A DNA stretch of 28,122 nt from Patescibacteria group bacterium UBA6164. Its GTDB lineage: Bacteria; Patescibacteriota; Gracilibacteria; BD1-5; UBA6164. A program made the translations under genes and the position numbers. Location of the stretch: positions 1 through 28,122 of the forward strand of contig DIUG01000020.1 of the NCBI GenBank assembly GCA_002422305.1. The letters are read 5' to 3'. The notes beneath the pieces were generated by a model. That model ran no database searches. It was given only the letters and a program-made list of their open reading frames with translations, and was not told the DNA's origin. This document shows positions 10,589 through 22,508 of the stretch, one piece after another (within the stretch, counting starts at the first letter, position 1; the number at the start of each line of letters is the position of its first letter).

Positions 10589-11926
10589 ATGCAAAAATAT
10601 AAAATATATATTATATGAATTGGTGGTATTTGAATATCTGCTTTAGCTAGATACTATTTAGCACAATCTTATACTGTTTATTGAAGTGATAAAATTTCAT
10701 CTGAATTAATTCAAAAATTACAAAGTGAATGAATTAATATTTTTTTATGAGAAAGATCAGAAATAATATGAAATGATTTTGATTTAGTAGTATATTCAGA
10801 AGCAATAGATAAAAATCAATCTGAAAGAAAAAAAGCAATAGAATTAGGAATTAAAACTATAAGTTATCCTGAAGCCTTATGAGAAATTACTAATTCAAAA
10901 AAACTTATAACTATTGCTGGAACTCATTGAAAATCTACTACAACTTCTATGACTAGTTTAATTTTTAAAAATTCAAATATAGATTTTACAAGTATAATTT
11001 GAACTCTTGTAAAAGAATTTTGAAATAAAAATTTCTTTTATAGAAGAGATACTCAAAATGAAGAATTTTTTATTATAGAAGCATGTGAATACAAAAAGAG
11101 TTTTTTAAATTATAAACCTACTATATGAGTAATTACAAATATTGAACTGGATCATATAGATTATTATAAGAATATAGACAATTATATAAATGCTTTTAAA
11201 GAATATTTAGACAATATAGTTATATGATGATATGCTATTTTAAATTGATATGACTATAATTGTAAAAAATTATTATGACTAAGAAATGATATAAAATATA
11301 TTGAAGTCTATAATGATCACTATGTCCATAATTGACAAATTTTTCATTATCCAGTTGTTAAAATGAAAGTACCTTGAGAACATATATTATTTGATTCTAG
11401 AATATCTTATGTTATTTGACATATTGTAGGTATATTAGATAATGTCATAATTGACACATTGGAAAAATATTCTTGAGTCTGGAGGAGAATGGAATATTTA
11501 TGAAAAACTGTCCATAATAATATATTGATGAGTGATTATGGACATCATCCAACAGAAATAAGTCTAACATTAGAATCAATTAAAGACAACAATATAGACA
11601 AGTCATTATTGACAATATTCCAACCTCATCAATATTCTAGAACTATTGAATTAATAGAAGATTTTAAAAATTGTTTTTCAAAAACTGATAAATTAATAAT
11701 TCCAAATATTTATGAATCTAGAGATTCTAGTATAGATAAAAAAAGAATTAATACTGAAAAGTTTGTGAAATTAATTAATCATAAAGATAAAATAAATTGA
11801 AATTGATTAGAAAATAGTCTTAAATTAATTGAAGAGTATGAAAAAAATAATTCTAATTCTATAATTTTATTATTAGGTGCATGAGATATTGATGATTTAA
11901 GATATAAAATAAAGACTGTGTTTTAA
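10589..11926 (+). CDS. murC: UDP-N-acetylmuramate--L-alanine ligase
   Basis: Codes for 445 residues, typical for MurC. It adds L-Ala to UDP-MurNAc, the first step of the peptidoglycan stem peptide. Seen in order: the Rossmann-like N-terminal motif IGIGGIGISALARYY, the ATP-binding P-loop AGTHGKSTTTSM, EACEYKKSFLNYKPTIGVIT with NIELDHIDYY (Mg and substrate site), and the C-terminal domain with YGHHPTEI and FQPHQYSRT, which distinguish MurC from MurD/E/F. The last codons form the left arm of the terminator and the TAA falls in its loop. The neighbouring Mur genes are not in the window. The gene shows that the cell makes or completes its own wall precursors. Confidence 0.95.
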
Positions 11927-11939
11927 AAACACAGTCTTT
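11911..11939. terminator. Bidirectional terminator shared by murC and secD
   Basis: A 13-bp perfect stem (11911-11923 with 11927-11939). The three loop bases are the murC stop codon TAA. It is flanked by T runs on both strands and lies 15 bases from the secD stop, so it serves both convergent genes. Confidence 0.85.
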
Positions 11940-11954
11940 ATTTTATATCTCATT

Positions 11955-13559
11955 TTATTTTTTAAATCAAATAAATATATTTTTATTTTTAGTATTTACA
12001 GAAAAAAGTAAAAGTAAAACTTTACTTATCCACATAACTGAGAATAAAGAAACCATTATTCAAATAGCAAGCATTAATCAAAAACCTTTAATCATATTTA
12101 TACCAAATATAAATAATATTAATGCAACTATTAATCAAGTAATATTTGAATCCCAAATAGCCGACCAAGATCATTTAAATCAAGTAGTAGTAGATTCTTC
12201 TAAAGTTTTTCATGATTTTAATTCATCTTTTATTCTTTCAAAAATAAGAATATTAGCATCTATAGCCATACCTATAGAAAGAATTAATCATGCAATAGAT
12301 GCTAAAGTTAAAACAATTCAAAATGACTTAATAATAGATAAAATAATCATTACATACATAAGTAATGCTATAGAAGCAATAAGTCATGATAATCTATAAA
12401 TAATTATAAGAAATATTAAAATTAATAAAAATCATGAAAATCATGCAATAACCATTTTTTCTAAAGATTTAGATCACAGTTTAGAATCTATAGTTTTTTC
12501 AGAAGTTAAATAAATAGGTGCTGGTACTACTCAAGTATTTATATTTTGAGATAAAGATCTTGCTTCTTCATGTGTATAATTTCAAGTAATTACAGCTTTT
12601 CATCATAATATTGGTTCATTTATATTAGGAGCAGTTAATAATTCTCATCCAACAAATATAGCCATTTGTTGTCAAACTAATCTAGTAGATAATTCTCAAA
12701 ATATTTTTGCTCACTCTGAATTGAAAGTTAATTCAATCATTGGAGCATATATTTCATTAAATTGAACAGATGATTTAACAAAATATTTATCATCTAAAAC
12801 TCTTCATTGTTTATCTTTAGCAGGCATCCATAAAGATGGTGTTTTTGATATAAAAATATAATTATATTTTGAATTAGTTAAATCAGAAACTATAATATAT
12901 CACTCTTCATTAGTTAAAATATTTTTTGTATCAATTACACTGTTTGGTAAAATTTCTTTAATATCATATATAGAAGATATATTTTCTATTTCTCAAATAG
13001 CTACATTTTCGTAAGATAATTTATATTTATCAGATACTAATTTAAAATTTGATGTTTCTTGTATTTCTGTAACAGCTGAATCAGCTAAAGTTTTTCTAGC
13101 TAATAAATCTTCATCGGTAATTTCTTTTCTTTTTTCTCTAAATTCTATTTTTACAACCTTTCAAATTGCAGTTTTTGCTTTTTCTATATTTTCACTATTT
13201 TCTAATGAATTATTTCATTTTAATGGTATTTGTACAACTATATGTTGTTCTCAAGCATAACTAGCAGAAGTTATAATAGAATCATTTATATTTAAAGTTT
13301 CTATTCTTTTATCTATAATAGATTTTAATCCTTCTATAATTTGTTTTTCCTTTTCAATATTGTATTCTTCATCTAATTTTGCTTGATCTAAATCTACTTT
13401 ATAATCAAGCTCTATTCATCATTGCAAATCAAGTCAAAGTTTATACTCACTTCAAGAAAAAGGAACCTCTATATCATAATTTGACCACGGTATAACATAA
13501 CCTAATAATCAAATTCAAATAATAATAATTAAAAATAACCTAAATACTAAATGTCTCAT
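11955..13559 (-). CDS. secD: Protein translocase subunit SecD
   Basis: Codes for 534 residues. SecD is an RND-like membrane protein that uses the proton gradient to help pull exported proteins through SecYEG. Seen in order: the first membrane helix (about 5-25), the start of the P1 domain with KLGLDLQGGIELDYKV, a long extracytoplasmic region containing PMIELTFNSEGAKIFGELS and FVGGELLTAPNINEPILGGK, PAPIYLTSEKTIDSKLG, and a five-helix C-terminal bundle with the hallmark SIGMAIDANILIFERIKDEL and DSNITGLIVALILFIFG. SecF usually follows or is fused, but here the next gene is the convergent murC, so secF must lie elsewhere. No Shine-Dalgarno sequence is present at the ATG. Confidence 0.94.
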
Positions 13560-13606
13560 AATTTTTTATATCAAAAATAAATATAAGCAATTATATATTT
13601 TTATCA

Positions 13607-13644
13607 AAAAAGTAAAGAAAAATATTAATTTTTCTTTACTTTTT
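13607..13644 (-). terminator. Rho-independent terminator of rlmN
   Basis: A 17-bp perfect stem (13607-13623 with 13628-13644), starting 3 bases after the rlmN stop on the minus strand and followed by a T run. The local sequence repeats TTTTTCTTTAC, one unit of which lies inside the rlmN coding end. Confidence 0.8.
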
Positions 13645-13646
13645 CT

Positions 13647-14690
13647 TTACTTTTTCTTATTAGCTAATTGACCACAAGCTGCGTCTATATCATCTCACAT
13701 AGTAGCTCTTATAGTGGAAATAACTTTATAATGTTGTAATATTTTTTGAAATTTCTCTATTATAAATCTAGGAGTACTTGAATATCAATCAGAATTTGTT
13801 CATTCTCAAGAATTATATGGGATAAAATTTACATGAGCTAGTTTTCATTCTAATAATTTTCATAGTTCATGTGCTAATTTAATATGATCATTAACTCAAT
13901 TAATCATTATATATTCATAAAATATTCTTTTATTTGTAATTTTTACATAATTATTTAATGAATCCATTAAATCTTTTAACGGATAAGTATGATCAACTGG
14001 CATTATAGTTTTTCTTATTTCATCATTTGGTGCATGTAGCGAAATAGCTAAACTAGTTTGTGGAAAATCATTTGTAAATCTTTTTATACCTGGTATTATT
14101 CAACAAGTAGAAACAGTTATTCTTCTATTTGCTAAATCAAACTTTTTTTGATCAGTAACAAAATTAATAGTATCACGAACTACATCATAATTTAACATAG
14201 GTTCTCACATTCCCATATAAACTATATTTCTTAATTTATCACCTTCATTATTTAAAAGTTTCGTAGCAAAATAAACTTGCTCTATTATTTCATGAAATTC
14301 TAAATTTTTAAGCAATCCTAATTTTCAAGTAGCACAAAAAGAACAAGCCATAGGACATCAAGCTTGACAACTTATACATAAAGTAACTCTTCAAGTTAAA
14401 TGTCTCATAATAACTGATTCTATAAATTCTCCTGTAATTGTTTTGAAAAGTATTTTAGTAGTTTGTCAATTTTCACTAGTTTTTAATGAATCAACTATCA
14501 AAGAATCAAAAAAACAATTTTCTTTTAATAAATCTCTAATTTTTTTTGATAAAGTATTCATATCATCAAAATTATTTATAAAGTTTTTATAAATTGCATT
14601 TTCTATTTGAGAATATCTAAATATTTTTTCTCAATTGTTTTCTAGTAATTCTTTTACTTTTTTTTCATTATGAATCGAAAATTTACTCAT
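13647..14690 (-). CDS. rlmN: 23S rRNA/tRNA adenine-C2 methyltransferase RlmN
   Basis: Codes for 347 residues. This radical-SAM enzyme methylates C2 of A2503 in 23S rRNA and A37 of some tRNAs. The 4Fe-4S motif is CPMACSFC (Cys112, Cys116, Cys119), preceded by RVTLCISCQAG. Also visible are YMGMGEPMLNYD for SAM binding, ISLHAPNDEIRKTIMPV, FIPYNSG, and the conserved C-terminal TIRATMGDDIDAACGQLA containing the catalytic Cys that forms the transient protein-RNA bond. Length and motifs are standard. It is divergent from the prepilin-like gene, and its terminator separates it from secD. Confidence 0.95.
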
Positions 14691-14770
14691 GTTTTTTTTA
14701 AAAAAATATATATAATTAGATTAATTAAATACAATTTAACACATTTTTATATTTTGTAAAGATAAAAATC

Positions 14771-14798
14771 TTGAAAAAAAAAATAAAACTGTTAAAAT
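14771..14798 (+). promoter_or_regulatory. Candidate promoter of the prepilin-like gene
   Basis: TTGAAA (14771-14776), a 16-base spacer, then TAAAAT (14793-14798), 22 bases before the ATG at 14821, implying a very short 5' leader. Confidence 0.5.
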
Positions 14799-14820
14799 AC
14801 TAAAAATAACCAAAAAAAAT

Positions 14821-15462
14821 ATGAAAAATAATTTTAATATAAAAGCGACATCAATAGTTGAAGCAATGATAGTATTACTAATAATTGTAACATGAGTAAT
14901 ATGAATGTATAAAATATTAAATGAATCTAATAAATTAGTAATAACTGTTAGAAACAAAATTCAAGCTACTCAAATAGCTAGACAATGAATAGAAGCTTTT
15001 ACAAATATCAGAGATACAAACTGGATATTATTTTCTAGTGATTATGAAAATTGTTGGAATGTTTTAAATTATAATCCTCTTTGTATTTGAAGTAATAATA
15101 CTTCTCATGATATAGAAAGTGCTAATTATAAAATTATTTTAGATGAAGATAATAGATGGACTTTAGAAAAAACTATATTGTCTCCATCTCTAAATTATTC
15201 AGATTTAGAATACAGAAACTTTTATAAAATATGACTGGATTTAAATTGAATTTATACACACTCTGGAATTATTACAGAAATAAAACCACTATATACTAGA
15301 GAACTAAGTATATCATATTTACAAGAAGATTTAACTCCATGAAATACTCAATCCCCTAAAATAAAAATAATATCAAAAGTACAATGGAGTGATAATACTT
15401 CAACTGCAGCTCATAAAATAGAGATAGAACAAATTCTTAGTAATTGGAAAAGTAAAAAATAA
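14821..15462 (+). CDS. Type IV prepilin-like protein (pseudopilin)
   Basis: Codes for 213 residues. The short basic leader MKNNFNIKA is followed by TSIVEAMIVLLIIVTGVIGM, a prepilin N-terminal helix with Glu at position +5 if PilD-type peptidase cuts after Ala9. It resembles the PilV/PilW class of minor pilins rather than a major pilin. The rest is a globular domain with several Trp residues and no recognised family. Minor pilins prime pilus assembly, which in episymbiotic candidate-phyla bacteria is linked to host attachment. That role is inferred. It is alone in its transcript and shares a terminator with the giant gene that converges on it. Confidence 0.75.
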
Positions 15463-15465
15463 TAT

Positions 15466-15514
15466 ATATGTAAAAATAAGATAATCCCAAAAGGATTATC
15501 TTATTTTTACATAT
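15466..15514. terminator. Bidirectional terminator between the prepilin-like and giant genes
   Basis: A 22-bp perfect stem (15466-15487 with 15493-15514) around a CAAAA loop. The stop codon of the minus-strand giant gene (15507-15509) lies inside the right arm, and the prepilin stop lies 3 bases before the left arm. Confidence 0.85.
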
Positions 15515-18500
15515 CATATATTGTATCATTTACAGAATCTTTTACTCTTCAAATAGTATCATTAGTTTCATTAAAAGGGTTAAAAAGATTTTCTTCTGAA
15601 TAACCACCTTTTAAATTTATAATATTATTAGAAATTCTTCTTAAAAACTTTTTTATTTTAACAGTATCCATATTAGTAATCTCTGAAGAAGAAAAATTAA
15701 TTAATCAATCTATATCTCAACTAGTAATTCACAATTTTTTTAATTCTCACCAATCTGATTTTCATTCTTTTATTGCTCATATAATTGATCTTTGATTTTC
15801 TCTATTTTTTATATAAGTAAATATAAATGATAATTGTCTTTCTATATTTGATAATTTAATTTCATTATTTTTTTGCTCATTATTATCGTATGTATATAAT
15901 ACTGAATTTTTTATTTCTCAAATCATTTCATACCAAATACTTTTAGCAACTCATTTACTTTTAAAAGTTCATTCATTTGTAATAGTTCAAATTTCTTCAA
16001 AAACTTTTCAAGATAATCAACTAGTTCATTGTTCTAAAAATTGATCTCACATAATGTCCTCATTACTAAATTTAGCTGCTCATGAAACATATCAATTAAG
16101 TAAATTATCATATTCTGATAATTCATCTTTATTAGTAAGAAGTATTTTGTCTGTTTTTGAATATTTACTATCTTGATTATTTAATTTTAACATAGCTCTA
16201 GTTAAAGCTTCTCAATATTTTCACCAAAACTCTTCCGTATTTTCCATTTTATCTCTTATAGATATTTTTTCATTATGTTGATTATCAAAAATATTTTTAG
16301 CTTCATTATACATTCACTTAAAATTTTCAGGATCTTTATTTTCAAATATTTTAGAAACTTCTAAAACCATATTATTAAAAACATTCATATCTGTAGTAAG
16401 AGATAAAAATCTAGTAAAAAGTATTCATCAATATCAATCTTCAACAAATGATTTAAATTTGTTTAATTGTTCTTCTTGTAATAAATATCAAACTCCAGAA
16501 AATAAAACAATAAAAGGAAATTCACTCATATTTACTAAAGTACCTCATCTTTTTATAGCTCATTCATATTTTCATAAACCATTATTAAATTCTCATCATT
16601 TAAATTCATTTTTTGCTGCATTTTTTCTATCATTAAAATTTCTCATTGAACTGGCTTCTTTTAATCACTTAGCCATTTCATCTTCTATTCATTGTTTAAT
16701 TTTTCATTCATATTCTTTATGTAATCTTCATCTTCTTTTTACACCTGAATATCATCCACTTCAGCATTGTTTTCAAAGTAATTTATGCATCAATCTTTCT
16801 TCAGTAAATGGAAGATTATTATCTTCGGATTCTTTTTTTACATTTATAAATAATTCATCATTAATTCTTCATCAAAAAGCCTCATACCAGAGAAACTTTC
16901 ATTTTTCACTTCATAATTGTCATTTTGCATATAATACTCAATATTTAGATGCCATAAACATAAGTCCAGCTTCTTTTTTATATTCTGGAGTATCTTTATT
17001 CAATAACCATTCTTTTATTCTTTTAATTGCATCTCAAGAATCTATTTTTCAAAGTCAATCAAGTTCTTTATCCATTTGTTCTGATTCAGCTCTTTCTACT
17101 TTTATTAACATGTCATTTTTTATTTCTAAAGGTAAAAATTTTCATAAAGATAAAGCAAATTTAGCTGCATGTATATCATTTCACTTCTTCATTGTTTCTT
17201 TTATTCATTCAATAAGCATATTTCATCATGATATAAGCTCATTAAAAGAAAATCTATTAAAAAATCTACTTGATAAACTTCATTTAAATTTATTTTGAAT
17301 ATCTTTTGGTTCTTCTGCTTTTATAGTTTTTCATACTTTCCAATCTGGATATAAATCATATTTTTTAATATATAAATCTAATTCGTTCAAATTTAAAGTT
17401 ATTTCTTTTTTATCTAAATAAATCAATTCTCACTTATCATCTTTTCATATATTATTTTTACTTTTAGTCTTTTTATCTAAATTAGAATAATTTTTTCTTT
17501 CTCAAAATTGAACTGTTACATAATTATTTGATATTTTTTTTATTTTTACTAACTCATCATTTTTAGAAGAAGACAAATATTCTATATCTTTACTATTTTT
17601 ACTATCATCATCATTTCATATTTTAGTTTTAATTTGTCAATTACTTATTTCACAGTTTCACCATTTTTCATTATCTAATTTTTTCAGATTTATATAACTC
17701 TGAAAATCTTTTATAACAGAAAGTCTTTTTGATTTATTTTTTTTAAATATATCTAAAAATATATCAAAAGTTAATTCTCAATTTGCTCATTCTATTCATG
17801 CTCAACTTTTTAATTGTATATTTCAATTTTTATAATCTATTCAAATTACTTCATAAATAGTTCATAATGATTCTATAAAAATTCATTTTTCAAATCAAAC
17901 TTTTTTTCAATCAGAATCTTCTTCATCAATCATATCATTAAACTTTTTAAAATTTATTAATTCTAATAAATTTTCATCACTTTTATTTTTATCATAATTT
18001 GATAATAAAGCTTCTTTTTGTTTTATTAAAGATTCTAATTCTTTATCATCTTTTTTTGTTTCAAATTGATTTTTTAAATCATTTATTTCTGAATTTAATC
18101 AAGCTACATAAGTATTTGAAAGTGTATCTTTATTTTGTTGTAGTTCATTTATATTTAGTTTTTTATAATCTAAATATCCTAATTCACTATTTGGACTATA
18201 AATTTTTTCTTCTATTTCTTTTTGAGTAAAAAAATCTAAACCTACACTATTATTTTTATTTATTGTATTTAAAAATTGATTATATGAAAAATTTTGTATT
18301 TTTATATCATAGTATTGAGAATATATTTTGTTTCATTCTCATATTAATTTTAATCAAATTTCTTTTTTCTGATCATCAAAAAACTCTATTCTAAAATAAA
18401 TATTTTTTATATCTCAATCTATATTTTTACTTATATAATTAAATATATTTCATTGTTTAAATTTATTTAAATTTTTGAATCTATTATTTGAATTATTTTC

Positions 18501-19529
18501 ATTAATTACAATCAATAATTCATTAAAACTTTGTGGTCAATTTTCTTTTAATTTTTCTCTACCTTCTATTAATAAATCTTTAAAGTCATCTTCTAAATTT
18601 TTAAATCAAATTTTTGTTCATAATAGATTATGACTATTAATATCCGAAATTAAATCTTTTGTAGAAAGAATTATATCAGAGTAAGAAGTATTTTCTATTA
18701 TAGAAGTTTCTAAAGTAGATGCTAATCACTTACCAGATAATGAGTCTTTTAATATTTTTTCTTTTTTTTCTTTTGCTTTTTCAGTAGTAATAAGTCAAAT
18801 ATCTATAGCTTTTTGTAAATCAATAGTTGGTATAAATACTTCAACTAATTCTTTTTTTTCTTCATCATTAAAAAAATCAAGATCAAAAAGAGTTCTTATA
18901 TCAGTATCAATAATTCTATTAGTTGATATATCATATAATATAGATTCTATTTCTTCTTTTTTATTTTTTCAATATTTATTTGATATTTCATCTAATCTAT
19001 TTTTAATATCATTTTCAGATAATATATTTAAAAATTTAAAAGTATTTTTTTTATTTCTAAGGTTTAAATTAGGTATTATATTATTTAAAAAATCAATAGT
19101 TTTTTTATTAGAATTTATAAGTTCATATAATTCATCAATAGATAATAATTTAATTTTAGATTTTACTTGAACTTTATAATTTTCATCAATATTATATAAT
19201 CAAGACAAAATTCATAAAAATATATTTCTAGCATTTTTTATTTTTATAAAATCTTTTCATATTCATCTTTTTAAATCAAAAATATTTATACTATCTAATT
19301 TTATATCTTTAAATTCATCATTATAAGATATAAATCTTTGCATATCTTTATCTAAATCTACAACTGCTGAAATACTATCATTGTTCATAATAGAATCCAT
19401 AAAAATAATATCATTATTATTAATTTTATCACTAACAAAATCTTTTATAAATTTATTTTTTAAATCTATAGTATTATTTTTATTTTTTTCACTATTTTCA
19501 TTTAAATTATTATTTCAATTAATTGCCAT
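15507..19529 (-). CDS. Giant protein of unknown function (1340 residues)
   Basis: One uninterrupted frame of 1340 residues when TGA is Gly. No signal peptide or convincing membrane segment is seen, so it is probably cytoplasmic. I recognise no known domain. The first about 350 residues are very rich in Asn, Ile, Asp and Lys and look helical. Around 480-550 there is a charged coiled-coil-like stretch. A beta-type segment with GTIYEVIGIDYKNGNIQLKS follows (about 555-575) and another near 650-690. From about 745 to the end the sequence is better mixed, Gly-rich and apparently more conserved (FLWYEAFGGRINDELF, GKQCGSGGYSGVKRRG, FPFIVLFSGVGYLL). It has its own promoter and stands alone between the prepilin-like gene and the RseP gene. 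Structural or scaffold, polymorphic effector and pilus-associated roles are all open. Confidence 0.8.
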
Positions 19530-19559
19530 ATGTTTTTATATTAAAAAAATATTTTATAT

Positions 19560-19588
19560 ATTATACTAAAAATTAGTCAAAAAAGCAA
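19560..19588 (-). promoter_or_regulatory. Candidate promoter of the giant gene
   Basis: On the minus strand TTGCTT (19583-19588), a 17-base spacer and TATAAT (19560-19565) lie 31 bases upstream of the ATG at 19529. Confidence 0.55.
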
Positions 19589-19675
19589 AAAAATTAAATA
19601 AAAGATTAGACAAAAACAATATGTTTATTATTATACTAATAATCTTAAAATAATAATTCTAAAAATTATAAAAAT

Positions 19676-21031
19676 ATGATAATAGTATGAATAATAGTTT
19701 CAATAGTTTTGTTTTCTATAATAGTTTTATTTCATGAATGGTGACATTTTTATACTGCTAGATTTTTTTGAGTAAGAGTAGAAGAATTTGGTTTAGGTAT
19801 ACCACCTAGAGCAAAAAAACTTTTTACTGATAAAAAATGAACACTTTATTCTTTAAACTGGCTTCCAATAGGTTGATTTGTAAAATTAACATGAGAAATG
19901 CCAAATACTTTTTTAGTATATAATGAAAAAAAAGAATTATATAATAATGAAGATTTAGAAAATGATTTAAAAAAATGAATAGAAATATATGATTCTGAAA
20001 ACAATAAAGTATCTAAAAATGATAAAATAATAATTTTAAAAAAATTAGAAGAAAACAAAGCTGATTATAATTTAATGAATAAGTCTGCATGGAAACAATC
20101 AATTATAATACTTGCTTGAGTATTTATGAATTTTTTATTAGCTTCAATAATATTTTCAATATTATTTTTTGTATGAGTAAAACCGATATGAATAAACTCA
20201 AAAATAGAAACTAATTTACAAACAAAATTAATACCTACATATGAACAAGCTATAAATTCATGATTTTTAATAAAAAAAGAATGACTTGTTTTATCACCTC
20301 TAAAATGAAGTATAGCAGAAAAATCATGAATAATACAATGAGATATAATAAAATGAATAATCAATAAAGATGGGACATTAGAGATTATAAATGAAACAGA
20401 AAAATTAATAAAAATAATTTGAAATAATGCTAATAAAGAATTAGTATTTGAAATTATTAGAAATACTGAAATACAAAAAATAAAAATAACACCAATTATT
20501 AATGAAAATGATAAAAATAATATATGAAAAATATGAACATATATATGAGATAATATAGAGTTAAATGAAAAATTTGAATATAAATTTAATATTATAGATT
20601 CTATAAAATATTGAACAATAGAAACATATAATATATCAATTTTAACATTTAAATGATTATCTATTCTACTTAAAAAAATAATCAATCCTAAAACTTCAAA
20701 TGAAAGAACTGAAGCAATATCTGAAGTAAGTTGACCTATATGAATAGTAACAATTGTAAGTAATGCCTTATCTGCCTGAATAATTTCTTTATTTATTTTA
20801 TGAGCAATTATTTCTATAAATTTATGAGTTTTTAATTTATTACCTATTCCAGCATTAGATTGATGAAGATTTCTTTTTATCACAATAAATGGTTTGATAA
20901 AAAATATTTTTTGAAAAAAAGCAATAAGTGAAAAAACAGAATGAATAATTCATATATGATTTTTTGTTCTATTAATTGCATTAAGTTTAATAATAGCATA
21001 TAATGATATCAATAAAATTATTTCTCAGTAA
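19676..21031 (+). CDS. rseP: RseP-type site-2 (M50) membrane metalloprotease
   Basis: Codes for 451 residues. Site-2 proteases cut membrane-embedded anti-sigma factors, signal peptides or regulators. The zinc site HEWGH is at 20-24 in the first membrane helix, and the third ligand lies in NLLPIPALDGGR near residue 395. Between them are GFVKLTGEMP, a membrane helix (about 143-165, ILAGVFMNFLLASIIFSIL), and one PDZ domain (about 200-290; SPLKGSIAEKSGIIQGDII). SGPIGIVTIVS precedes the last helices, as in RseP. The family is clear, but the substrate is unknown and no anti-sigma factor is visible nearby. The gene for the HD hydrolase starts 6 bases after the stop, so the two are probably cotranscribed. 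Confidence 0.92.
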
Positions 21032-21037
21032 AAAAAT

Positions 21038-21640
21038 ATGCACAATAACAAAATTTTAGAAAAAGCAAAAAAATATGTAAATAAACTTTTAGTACCTTTA
21101 GAAAAACATTACTATCATAGCTATAAACATGCAATAGAAGTAATGGAAAGGGCTATTTATTTATGAGAAAAAGAATGATTAAATTGACAAGATATAGAAA
21201 TAGTTGGTTTAGCATGATTATTTCATGATACCGGTTTTGTTATACAATATGATGATAATGAACCTATTTGAGCAAAAATTGCACAAAATTATTTAAAAAG
21301 CATATTGTATCCTCAAGAAAAAATTAAAACAATTGAAAGATTAATTTTAGCAACAAAACCTAGTTATAATAAACCACAAGATATATATGAAAAAATAATA
21401 AAGGATTCTGATTTAGATAATTTAGGTAGAAAAGATTTTTTTGAAAAATGACATTCTTTAAAGAAAGAAATAGAAATAATAAAAAATATAAAAATAAGAG
21501 ACCCCGACTGGAATCATTGATCAGTAGAATTATTAAAAGAGCATCATTATCAAACTATTACTCAAAAGAAAGAAAGAAATGTAATAAAACAAGAAAATTT
21601 AAAAAAAATGATTGATGAACTTGAAAATAATATAATTTAG
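21038..21640 (+). CDS. HD-domain phosphohydrolase
   Basis: Codes for 200 residues. The metal-binding H...HD...D pattern is present: His27 and His31 in YYHSYKHAIEV, His63-Asp64 in GLFHDTGF, and Asp125 in DSDLDNLG. This HD layout occurs in (p)ppGpp-type, cyclic-nucleotide and nucleotide hydrolases of the HDIG/YfbR/UPF sort. The substrate cannot be told from the sequence. The N-terminal helix is amphipathic and the C-terminal about 40 residues are Lys/Glu-rich. It is one of the few genes here that ends in TAG. It directly follows rseP (6-base gap) and ends just before the shared palindromic terminator. Confidence 0.85.
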
Positions 21641-21651
21641 TAAATTAATAG

Positions 21652-21709
21652 ATATATAAAAGTAAAAATCTTAATATAAATTTATATTAAGATTTTTACT
21701 TTTATATAT
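21652..21709. terminator. 58-base perfect palindrome ending the HD and apbE genes
   Basis: Positions 21652-21680 and 21681-21709 are exact reverse complements, 29 bp with no unpaired centre. It begins 11 bases after the HD stop and overlaps the last 39 bases of apbE, whose stop (21671-21673) lies in the left arm. It is a shared bidirectional terminator. Confidence 0.8.
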
Positions 21710-22504
21710 TTCTCCCCTTTTTGATATAATTATTCAATCTAATCACTTAGTATTTGATAAAATATTTATAGATTCTTTTAATGGTGTAACAAAAAGTGCA
21801 GTTGAAAATATATCTGAAAAACTAGACAATTTATGTAAAATAAATATTGCTATTTTATCATTTTGAGATTTTTTTTCTTTTGGATTAATTAAATGATGTC
21901 AAAGATTCGTTTTTCTTTTATTTGGACTAGAAGATGATATAGAACTATTTTCCAAAATAATTTCTCAAATTACTTTTTTATCATCATAAGGATCTTCTAA
22001 TAAAATAGTATGTTTTCATTTAACTTTTATATCTCATCAAAAATTAATAATAAATTCTTTGAAATGTTTATCTAATATATTAAAAATTTTATCTACCATA
22101 TATCATTTTCATACTGCTCATAAATCTATAGAGATATCATTATGTAAAAATAACATTCAATCCTTTATTTCAATATTTTCATATCAAATATTTTGTTTTT
22201 GTATTTCTTTTTGTATTCAATATCAAATATTTTCTAATAATGGTAAAATAGTTATATCAAAATATCATTTAGTAATTTTTGAAACTTTATTACAAAGATT
22301 TAAAATAGATAAAAGTTCTCAATTAATTTGAGAACTTTTATCTTTATTTAAATTATATAAATAATTTCATTTAATAAATCTAGAATATTTATTCTCAAAT
22401 AATTGAACTTCATAAAAACATTTATCTATAATTTCATTATTTTTTTCATTAGATTTTATATTTATATCAAGTCTTGATCAAAATAATTTTCTAGAATATT
22501 TCAT
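21671..22504 (-). CDS. apbE: FAD:protein FMN transferase (ApbE family)
   Basis: Codes for 277 residues. ApbE enzymes attach FMN covalently to Thr or Ser of target proteins, using FAD. Family motifs are clear: FDITILPLLENIGYG, IDLGAVGKGYMVDKI, the FAD-binding NFGGDIKVKG, HLINPK (usually HIIDP), and SDIFSTALFV (usually aD..aTa), so the Mg/FAD residues are mostly kept. No signal peptide or lipobox is seen, although the chosen ATG is only one option. It begins 4 bases after the stop of a lipoprotein gene whose product ends in a likely FMN attachment motif, so the two almost certainly act as enzyme and substrate. The last 13 codons lie in the shared palindromic terminator. Confidence 0.9.
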
Positions 22505-22508
22505 ATGA

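Noticed and set aside
11955..13559. SecD-SecF fusion
   Set aside because: The frame ends after one SecD-type helix bundle at 11955 and no SecF signature follows, so it is SecD alone.
16459..17298. A 279-codon plus-strand open frame
   Set aside because: It lies wholly opposite the 1340-residue minus-strand gene and is rich in His, Ser, Phe and Leu, as expected for the antisense of AT-rich coding sequence. It has no motif.
20065..20883. A 272-codon minus-strand open frame
   Set aside because: It is antisense to the rseP coding sequence, whose HEWGH, PDZ and LDGG motifs establish the plus strand as the coding one.
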